NCBI RefSeq assembly: GCF_900095305.1
Contig: NZ_FMDO01000013.1
Span: forward strand, 1-64,000
Direction of reading: 5' to 3'
DNA: 64,000 bases
Source: Proteiniborus sp. DW1
GTDB lineage: Bacteria; Bacillota; Clostridia; Tissierellales; Proteiniboraceae
Shown here: positions 8,713 to 16,200 of the stretch, in pieces
Layout: every line of letters begins with the position of its first letter
Position numbering within the stretch: the stretch's first letter is position 1
Program-made: the position numbers and the translations under genes
The notes under the pieces: generated by a model
What the model was told of the DNA's origin: nothing
What the model saw: the letters and a program-made list of their open reading frames with translations, nothing else
Database searches by the model: none

Positions 8713-8756
8713 AATAAAGATAACCACAACATATGTTGTGGTTATCTTTATTCTAG
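8709..8756. terminator. Perfect 48-bp palindrome, terminator-like
   Basis: CTAGAATAAAGATAACCACAAC and its exact complement form a 48-base perfect palindrome. The RNA hairpin ends in TTTATTCT, so it probably terminates the small secreted-protein gene. Such symmetry also recalls an element end. Confidence 0.65.
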
Positions 8757-8973
8757 AGTAAGAAAGGATGCATTTTACTAGCTAATGTAGTAAAACTCTT
8801 CCTATTGAAGTGATTTTGCAAAGAGAAACACCAGATAATATGAGAGGAAGACATTAAATTTCCTATGCCATGACCCCAAATTGGAATTATGGTTTCAGGT
8901 GATTTTCATTATTGATTATTATTTATTTTTCTATATTATCCCATGAGGAATAATATAGTAGGTATGTAGGTAT
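8757..8973. other. Gap before uppP copy 2
   Basis: AT-rich, with no convincing reading frame. It holds one dyad, CTATATTAT (8931-8939) with ATAATATAG (8950-8958), immediately before the start of the duplicated uppP block. This could be an operator, or a scar of the duplication. Confidence 0.3.
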
Positions 8974-9866
8974 GAAGTAATTAATAACATTTACTATTCA
9001 TAAATTTAATAGGAGATGCAGTAAAACTTAATACTTTGGAGGTAATTTTTATGGAATTATTGAAAGCGGTCATTTTAGGAATCGTTGAAGGGATAACTGA
9101 ATGGCTTCCTATAAGTAGTACTGGTCATATGATTTTAGTTGAACAATTTGTTCGTTTGAATGTTTCGGAAAGCTTCATGGAAATGTTTCGTGTGGTCATT
9201 CAGCTAGGAGCTATCTTAGCAGTAGTATTTCTTTATTTTAGAAAGCTAAATCCTTTTTCACCTAGAAAATCTGTTAAGGAAAAGAGAGATACAATGTCAA
9301 TATGGTACAAAGTAATAATTGGCGTTATTCCAGCAGGTATACTAGGTACTTTATTTGATGACTGGTTAGATGAACATTTATATAATTATCAAACAGTTGC
9401 TATAACGTTAGTTGTTTATGGAATTTTATTTATCATTATTGAGAATAGAAATAAGAAACGTAGAAGCAGAATCAATTCCTTTGAGGATTTAAGTTATGGA
9501 ACTGCCTTTTTAATTGGAATATTTCAAGTTTTGTCTTTAATACCAGGAACTTCATGATCTGGAGCTACTATTTTAGGGGCGATTTTACTAAGTACATCAC
9601 GTTATATTGCAGCAGAATATTCATTTTTTATGGCTATTCCAATAATGTTTGGAGCAAGTGCATTAAAACTAGTTAAATTTGGTCTTAACTTTACTGGAAC
9701 AGAAATCAGTATTTTACTTACAGGCATGGCCGTAGCTTTTGTAGTTTCAATTTTAGCTATTAAGTTCCTTGTAGGATATATTAAAAACAATGACTTTAAA
9801 GCCTTTGGCTGGTATCGTATAGTTTTAGGTTTATTGGTAATCGGATATTTTACTTTTATAGTTTAG
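8974..9866 (+). repeat. Duplicated uppP block, copy 2
   Basis: The same 893-base block as 5258-6150, including leader and ribosome binding site, with scattered, mostly third-position differences. Confidence 0.85.
9051..9866 (+). pseudogene. uppP copy 2 with internal TGA
   Basis: Full-length copy of uppP (the same 816 bases from ATG to stop) interrupted by a single in-frame TGA at 9555-9557. In copy 1 this codon is CGT, the arginine of the catalytic PGTSRSG motif. The frame is otherwise open to 9866, so one nonsense change explains the break. The 168-residue product made before the TGA lacks the second active-site motif and would be inactive. Most differences from copy 1 are synonymous, so the copy was under selection until recently. 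Confidence 0.88.
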
Positions 9867-9876
9867 GAAAAAATTA

Positions 9877-9928
9877 AGTAGCAGGTATATTGGTTTATAG
9901 AATAAGCTAATATACCTGCTTTTATTTT
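9877..9928 (+). terminator. Terminator after uppP copy 2
   Basis: AGCAGGTATATT pairs with AATATACCTGCT across a loop of about 17 bases, followed by TTTATTTT. Confidence 0.75.
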
Positions 9929-10095
9929 GTCATTACCATTCTTGATGGCTCATTTTAAAAGATAGAAAATAAAGAGTAAATATTTATGAAAGTAAGGTTA
10001 GTAAGATTGACAACCACGTTTTTTCTATCTCGTATGGATAGGAATAAAGACTTTCGGGTTTATCGTCCCGATTAAGCTGTTTATTTAAAAAACCT
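9929..10095. other. Gap with two small hairpins
   Basis: No gene was seen. CTATC...GATAG (about 10025-10042) and TCGGG...CCCGA (about 10055-10074) form two adjacent stem-loops in a short region richer in GC than its surroundings. It could be a small structured RNA or the relic end of a mobile element; neither is established. Confidence 0.3.
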
Positions 10096-10171
10096 GACTA
10101 CTAGAATAGTCGTTGACACAGAATGTATATTATGGTAATATATACATAACAATGACTATTACGATAGTCAT
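10096..10171 (+). promoter_or_regulatory. Promoter with two BlaI/MecI-type operators
   Basis: TTGACA (10113-10118), a 17-base spacer and TAATAT (10136-10141) make a good promoter. A dyad GACTA-N6-TAGTC (10096-10111) ends two bases before the -35 box. A stronger dyad ATGACTAT-TACG-ATAGTCAT (10152-10171) begins just after the start of transcription. Both share the GACTA/TAGTC half-site, as expected for a winged-helix BlaI-type repressor controlling its own operon. Confidence 0.8.
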
Positions 10172-10187
10172 AGAGGAGTGTGTTATT

Positions 10188-10547
10188 ATGGGTGTAAAAT
10201 TATTTGATTCAGAGCTAAAGGTAATGAACATACTATGGAAAGAAGGAGATTTATCTGCTGGACAGCTTATAAAGATTTTAAAAGCTGATACAGGATGGAA
10301 TAGAAATACTACTTATACTGTTATTAAAAAATGTATCGACAAAGGTGCTATTGAACGTTATGAGCCAAATTTCATGTGTAGGACAATTATTAGCAAGGAG
10401 CAGGTACAAAACTATGAAACTGTAGAGTTAATTAATAAGATGTTTGATGGTTCGAAAGAAAAATTCTTTGCTGCATTCTTGGATGATAAGAATCTTTTAA
10501 AAGAGGAAGTAGAGCAATTGAAGAAATTAGTGGACAAATTGAAATGA
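10188..10547 (+). CDS. BlaI/MecI/CopY-family repressor
   Basis: Winged-helix transcription repressor of 119 residues. The N-terminal DNA-binding domain includes FDSELKVMNILWKEGDLSAGQL and a recognition helix near WNRNTTYTVIKKCIDKG. The C-terminal helix (ELINKMFDGSKEKFFAAFLDD...) is the usual dimerisation and cleavage region. Family members are cut by a BlaR1-type membrane protease when the sensor is triggered. The ATG at 10188 with GAGGAGTG upstream is chosen; upstream in-frame starts would lie inside the promoter. Next comes the protease gene, nine bases on. The operators flanking its own promoter imply autoregulation. Confidence 0.88.
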   Translation: MGVKLFDSELKVMNILWKEGDLSAGQLIKILKADTGWNRNTTYTVIKKCIDKGAIERYEPNFMCRTIISKEQVQNYETVELINKMFDGSKEKFFAAFLDDKNLLKEEVEQLKKLVDKLK

Positions 10548-10556
10548 GGTGGACTC

Positions 10557-11870
10557 ATGAAAATTTTTCAAATGAGTTTTTCTGCTGGAGTGCTTATATC
10601 GGTGATTTTTGTTATTCGTTTTTTAGCCTTAAATAGGCTTCCAAAGAAGACATTTGTTGTGTTATGGGGTATAGTGTTGATGCGATTACTGATTCCCATT
10701 ACAATTCCCGTAAAGGTTAATATTGGGTTAATATGGGATACATTATATGGAAGAGGAGTAGTAGAAAACTTAGATAATATAGCTAATACTTTATATTTGA
10801 ATTATGCTGTTTCTGGTCAAATGCAAGGACAAGTAGAAACATCTGCCTGGGCTGCTAACATTTTTTCTACATTATATATCATCTGGGCCACTGGTACGAT
10901 AATACTATTATTACTATTCCTTGTAAAATATATAAGAAGCTATATGAGTTTGCAGGAAGCTTTACCAATGCAGGACAATGTATTTCTTAATACATGGCTG
11001 CATGAAAATCAATTAAGACGTACTATAAAGCTAAGAATATCTGATAGAATTTTTACACCTATTACATGCGGAATATTTTCACCCCAAATTGTATTACCAA
11101 AGACAATGGATTTTACTGACAATAAGCAGATGGAATATGTTATGAGTCACGAGTTTATTCATATCAGAAGGTTTCACAACTTATGGAAAATAGTATCTAT
11201 AATAGCAATATGCGTACATTGGTTTAATCCATCGGTATGGATAATGTATATATTATTTAACCGAGATTTAGAAATATCATGTGATGAAGAAGTTTTGTCT
11301 ATTCATGGCGAAAACGATAAAGAAGTATATGCATTAGCTCTTATTAATTTAGCTGAGAAAACGGCAAGTATTTCTTTACTCTGTAATGGATTCGGAAAGA
11401 ATGCTATTAAGGAAAGGATCGTGTCAATTATGAAATATAAAAAAACAACGACCATAGGTTTTGGATGTGCAATTTTTCTAGTATTAGCATCTAGCATTGT
11501 TTTTGCAGTGCCCACATTAGATACACATAAATCTTCAAAGTCAATAGATACGGATTTAACTAGTATAATTTATACTAAGTTGGATATTCCTTCAATTGAA
11601 GAAATAATCATTAATGGATATCCAGTAAATGAATCAGGAGAAGCATATGGACCTAGTATATATGACAATATACTGTCTGAACCTGATTTGATACTTGCAG
11701 AAGGTGCTAATGGAGTAATAGGATACGTAAAGGAATCTGACTTAAGCACCGTAGTTAACTCTATTGAAGAAGCTTTAGCCTTTAATAAAAAAAAGAAAGG
11801 AGGGTATTCAATTCCACTATACATGCAGGATGGAAAAACAGTTATTGGTGAGTTTTATATTTCTGATTAA
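10557..11870 (+). CDS. BlaR1/MecR1-like M56 membrane metalloprotease
   Basis: 437-residue membrane protease. The N-terminal helices (about 5-50 and 98-125) precede an M56 domain with zinc motif HEFIH at residues 198-202 and a downstream helix near residue 225. A further membrane helix lies at about 297-317 (TTIGFGCAIFLVLASSIVFA). The external C-terminal part is only about 120 residues and is not a penicillin-binding sensor domain. It ends in a module (EPDLILAEGANGVIGYVK ... IPLYMQDGKTVIGEF) that recurs in the next protein. Inferred role: it senses a signal and inactivates the upstream repressor. The ligand is unknown and probably not a beta-lactam. Confidence 0.85.
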   Translation: MKIFQMSFSAGVLISVIFVIRFLALNRLPKKTFVVLWGIVLMRLLIPITIPVKVNIGLIWDTLYGRGVVENLDNIANTLYLNYAVSGQMQGQVETSAWAANIFSTLYIIWATGTIILLLLFLVKYIRSYMSLQEALPMQDNVFLNTWLHENQLRRTIKLRISDRIFTPITCGIFSPQIVLPKTMDFTDNKQMEYVMSHEFIHIRRFHNLWKIVSIIAICVHWFNPSVWIMYILFNRDLEISCDEEVLSIHGENDKEVYALALINLAEKTASISLLCNGFGKNAIKERIVSIMKYKKTTTIGFGCAIFLVLASSIVFAVPTLDTHKSSKSIDTDLTSIIYTKLDIPSIEEIIINGYPVNESGEAYGPSIYDNILSEPDLILAEGANGVIGYVKESDLSTVVNSIEEALAFNKKKKGGYSIPLYMQDGKTVIGEFYISD

Positions 11871-11888
11871 ATTTTATGGGGGGTCTTT

Positions 11889-12617
11889 ATGAAATTTAGA
11901 AAAATGGTAATTGCATTTATAATAGGTTGTTTTCTATTAGCAGCAATAAACGTATATGCAGCAACGTCGCCATCGCCATATCAATATGCAACAGTTTTTG
12001 GCTATGAATATAAATATCGTTCATCAGTAAGTTCAGATAGTGAGTCCGCTTGGTCAGGCACTTTTATACTTTTAACAGAAGGTAATGCTACAGCAGGATA
12101 TTTTGGGGCAAATGCTCGTCTTTATGATTCATCAGGAACGCTTTTAAAATCATCAGGTTGGTATTATAATGATGAAGAATTAGCGGGTCTTTCTAATCTT
12201 ACTGATAGTTACTATGGGAAGGGCACATTTTATGGGAAAGGCCAAGTTCGTATGTATAATGGAGATGGATATAATACATACACAACTTATTCAACTCCAT
12301 ATACGCAGGTAATGTCAATTAATGAAACTATTACATATTCAGTAAATAGTAATGGGCAGATTTATGGTTCAGAATATTTTTTAAATATAATGGGAGTAGA
12401 GCCTGACTTAATTCAAGCACAAGGTCAAAGTGGAGTTCTAGGTTATATCAAAGCAGAGGATATTGGAGATGATTATGTACCTTCTTCTCCATCTGCAGCA
12501 ATTGATTATCAGAATAGTTTACCAAACGAACGTGTAATTCCATTATATGCTAGTGATGGCATAACTGTAATAGATACATTCGTAGTTAGCTATGAAAATA
12601 TAGAAACTATTGAATGA
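11889..12617 (+). CDS. Secreted protein sharing a C-terminal module with the BlaR1-like protein
   Basis: Unrecognised 242-residue exported protein. The signal peptide ends near AAINVYA. A Ser/Tyr/Gly-rich middle region, probably beta-stranded, follows. The last 75 residues (EPDLIQAQGQSGVLGYIK ... VIPLYASDGITVIDTF) align with the C-terminus of the BlaR1-like protein just upstream. The gene starts 18 bases after that gene behind GGGGGG and is probably the target or effector of the BlaI/BlaR operon. The N-terminal region resembles lactococcin-972-like or unnamed secreted clostridial proteins only in composition. Confidence 0.7.
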   Translation: MKFRKMVIAFIIGCFLLAAINVYAATSPSPYQYATVFGYEYKYRSSVSSDSESAWSGTFILLTEGNATAGYFGANARLYDSSGTLLKSSGWYYNDEELAGLSNLTDSYYGKGTFYGKGQVRMYNGDGYNTYTTYSTPYTQVMSINETITYSVNSNGQIYGSEYFLNIMGVEPDLIQAQGQSGVLGYIKAEDIGDDYVPSSPSAAIDYQNSLPNERVIPLYASDGITVIDTFVVSYENIETIE

Positions 12618-12677
12618 TAAAAGAATAATAATGCTATAGCGTAGTATTATCAATAAAAAATGAGCTTTTCTTTGCAC

Positions 12678-12953
12678 AGTACATTACGACATGTTGCAGC
12701 AGAATACTCATTTTTCATGGCTATTCCAATAATGTTCGGTGCAAGTGCATTAAAGCTTGTTAAATTCGGGCTTGATTTTACTGGAACAGAAATCAGTATC
12801 CTACTTACAGGCATGGCTGTAGCTTTTGTTGTTTCAATCTTAGCTATTAAATTCCTTATAGGATATATTAAAAACAATGATTTCAAAGCCTTTGGCTGGT
12901 ATCGTATTGTTCTAGGATTATTAGTAATTGGGTATTTTACTTTAATATCTTAA
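12678..12953 (+). pseudogene. uppP copy 3, 3' fragment
   Basis: Carries the last roughly 90 codons of uppP (from [21 protein letters not shown] onward) collinear with copies 1 and 2, ending at the same stop. Homology starts abruptly at AGTACAT near 12678; the first two thirds, including both catalytic motifs, are missing. An ATG at 12660 keeps the frame open, but no ribosome binding site of the uppP type remains. It is a non-functional remnant. Confidence 0.88.
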
Positions 12954-12986
12954 ATCTTAAGAAAATAGATTTTTTATAAAAAACAC

Positions 12987-13065
12987 AATAATCCCTATAA
13001 AGTAGACAGTTTAAAAAAGTACAAAGTACATTTTTAACTGAGTCTGCTTTATAGGGACTATTTTT
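12987..13065. repeat. Long inverted repeat, terminator or MITE-like
   Basis: ATCCCTATAAAGTAGAC...AGTTTAAAAAAGTAC at left is mirrored by GTACATTTTTAACTGAGTCTGCTTTATAGGGACTATTTTT at right, giving about 30 base pairs per arm with a few mismatches. It follows the uppP fragment. T-tracts on both sides would allow termination in both directions; the length suggests a former transposon end. Confidence 0.55.
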
Positions 13066-13266
13066 ATGCTTTTAGAAGAATAAATATAAGAAATATTAGC
13101 CATTTAGGTGTTTTTATAAAAGAACTTTTTTGTAGCTAATGATTGTAGTATTATTACTTAATTTTTAAAAACTTGTTCATAGTATAGAAAACTTCTATTT
13201 CATTTTTAAAAACAACTATACTATAATCTGATAATGGAAATATTAAATGCCAAAGGAGGCAAATGT
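13066..13266 (+). other. Leader region of the surface-protein gene
   Basis: About 200 AT-rich bases with no gene. A possible extended -10, CTATACTATAATCTG (TATAAT at 13220-13225), lies about 40 bases before the start. No convincing -35 box is seen. The ribosome binding site AAAGGAGG is at 13252-13259. Confidence 0.35.
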
Positions 13267-16200
13267 ATGAAGAAGTTATTATTGATTTTTCTTGTATTAA
13301 TGATATTAATACCAAATGGAGCTATGGCAATAGCACAATCTAATGACATTGAAGGTAGTTGGGCAAAGAATGAAATAAACTATCTATATGAAAAAGGAAT
13401 AGTATCTGGCTATCCTGATGGTAGTTTTAGACCTAATAATTTTATAAGCAAAGCTGAATTTTACAGGATAATCAATCAATTAATGGGATTTACTTATAGT
13501 GAAAACGCTATGCTATATGATGTAAATACTACAGATTGGTATTATGAAGAAGTTCAGAAGGCTTTGGGTGCTAATTATATACCTAATGATTCATATACTA
13601 ATGCAAATGAGAATATTACGAGAGAAGAAGTTGCAAGGATATTAGGAACTGTATTTAATATTAAAAAGGATATTACTGGAGCAGATAGGTTTACTGACAA
13701 AAACCTTTTTACAGATGGAAATATAGATATTATTGGTGGTTTAAATAAAAGAGGTTACATAACAGGTTATACAGATGGAAGTTTTAGGCCTCAGGATAGT
13801 ATTACAAGAGCTGAGGTTGTAAAATTGATTTCCAATATATCTGGTGTAATAATTAATGAACCGTCAACTATAAGTCAAGATATAACAACAAATATAGTTG
13901 TTAATAGGTCTGGTGCTACACTAAAGGATATGAATATAGATGGGGATGTATATTTGACTGAGGGTGTAGGAAATGGTTCTATAAACCTTGATAATGTAGT
14001 GATAAATGGAGAGTTGTTTATTAATGGAGGTGGGCAAAACAGTATAATAATTACAAACTCTAAGATAAACACCATTTCTATAAATAAACAACGAGGGACT
14101 GTAAGAGTAGTATTAGGAAATACAAAAGTTGATGAAATATTAACTGAAAATTATTCAAGAATTGAAATAATAGATGGAACAGAAATTAACACAGCAAAAT
14201 TAAATGGTAAAGTGACAATTTTAGTAGATAAAGGCTCAACTATTGTAAACTTAAATGTTAACGATGGTGATGTAAAAATAGACTCTGCTGGTGACATAAA
14301 GTTTGCAAGTACTAAAATAGATATAACTATTAACAACAAAAAGCTTGTAGCAAATACAGAATTTAGTGTGGAGGACAAAATAGTATCAGTACATAAGAAA
14401 AGTGAACCAGTGCAAAAAAAAGATAGTGACAGTGATGGAACAGTAGGAGCTGATGACACAGAAGAACCAGAGCAACCGAAGCAACCAGAAGAGCCAGAAC
14501 AACCAGAGCAACCAGAAGAGCCAGAACAACCAGAGCAACCAGAAGAGCCAGAACAACCAGAACAACCAGAGCAACCAGAAGAGCCAGAACAACCAGAGCA
14601 ACCAGAAGAGCCAGAACAACCAGAGCAACCAGAAGAGCCAGAACAACCAGAAGAGCCAGAACAGCCAGAACAACCAGAACAACCAGAAGAGCCAGAACAA
14701 CCGAAAGATAAAGAATGGACTGTAAAAGATTTTCAATATGAGGGGACTACTATAATTGGTTTTTCTGAAGAAGGTAAAGAAAAATTTAAAACCAACAAAG
14801 ACGTGGTTTTACCCTCGGTTAATACAGATGGAGATGCCATAACAGAAATAGGGGATGGAGCATTTTTATTAGCTGATTATAGCACTAAACAAAATCCCTT
14901 AATAGGAATAAATTCTGTTAAGCTACCAGACACCATTAAAGTTATTGGAAAGGAAGCATTTCGCTATAATGCTTTAACTTCAATAGATATTCCAGAAGGT
15001 GTAACAACAATAAAGATGTCTGCATTTAATGGAAACTTGTTAAAATCTTTAGTTTTACCTGATAGTGTAACAACCTTAGAAGGGGGAGCATTTACTCTAA
15101 ATGAAATATCATCTTTAAAGCTATCTAACGGATTATCAACAATAACTCCTGCTTTTGCTTTTAATAAGTTAAAAACTTTGACTATTCCTGAAGGTATAAC
15201 TAGAATAGATGACTTAGCATTTAGTGACAATGAATTAACCGAAGTAAAAATGCCTAGTACTTTAAAATATCTATCTGGATTTAATAATAATGAGTTTAAA
15301 ACAATAACAATTCCTGAAAGTGTTGAAGAATTAGGCTTTAAGGCATTTGCTAGTAATAAGATGACATCAGTTACTATTCCAGGAAATGTAAAAATTATTG
15401 GTGAGAGAGCATTTAACAATACTTGGCATGACCAGTTTTTAAATTCTGTGATCATTGAAGAAGGTGTTGAAAAGATTGAAAAGTATGCCTTCTCTAATAA
15501 TCAAATAAAAGATGTTGAGCTTCCAAGAAGCATAAAGGAACTTCACGAGAGCAGCTTTTATAAAAATTTAGGTTACGATGGTGTTGCTCATTTATTTACA
15601 CCTGACTTCAAAAATCTTAATAACTTAATAGAATCTAAATATCATGTGATTAATCCAGCTAGTATAACTATTAGGTACGTATTTGAAGATAATCTACTAA
15701 AGGAGGAGACAATATACATTAATCCTATAACTAAAGAATATTTACACATAGGAGATTTAGGTATAGAAATTCTTCCCGAATATAAGCACAATGAATATGA
15801 ATTGAAAGATTTAAGCTCAAAGATTATAGACTTAAACAAGAAAGATAATATTGTAATTTTTGAATGCAAGAAAAGGGATTTAGTAGAGGAAGTATATATC
15901 AAATCCATAGGAAATGTTTCTTCAATTGTAGTTGATACTGGAACATCTAAGGAAGAGGCATTAAATAAATTGGATAAAAGCACATACATAATCGATTCAA
16001 ATGACACAAGATATACAGTAAATATAAAATGGACTCTTGAAGACTATGATGGAGGAATGGCTGGAGAATATATAGCAAGAGGTATATTTGAACTTCCACC
16101 TGGAGTAGTTCAATCAGAGCCAGAAACAAAATTAGAAGTCATAGCAAGCATAATAGTTAAAGAAAAATCTGATACTGGGCAAGAGGGAGTTTGGACAGTT

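Noticed and set aside
9555-9557. TGA in uppP copy 2 as selenocysteine or recoding
   Set aside because: The residue is arginine in the intact copy and across the family, and no hairpin typical of a selenocysteine element was seen right after it; a nonsense mutation is simpler.
10113-10187. Longer start of the BlaI-like repressor at TTG 10113
   Set aside because: This codon is part of the -35 box and the extension covers promoter and operator; ATG 10188 has GAGGAG and fits the family length.
10557-11870. A beta-lactam sensor role for the BlaR1-like protein
   Set aside because: The external part is only about 120 residues and lacks the penicillin-binding SxxK/KTG domain; no beta-lactamase lies nearby.
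12660-12953. A 97-residue gene at uppP copy 3
   Set aside because: It has only the last third of UppP, no uppP-type ribosome site, and lacks both catalytic motifs.
14453-14725. Plus-strand Gln/Asn/Ser repeat frame
   Set aside because: Shifted-frame reading of the same Pro/Glu/Gln tract; the main frame has SLH and LRR domains on both sides.
14386-14736. Long minus-strand frame coding a Trp/Leu/Phe repeat
   Set aside because: It is the complement of the Pro/Glu/Gln codon tract of the surface protein; it has no ribosome site and composition unlike a real protein.
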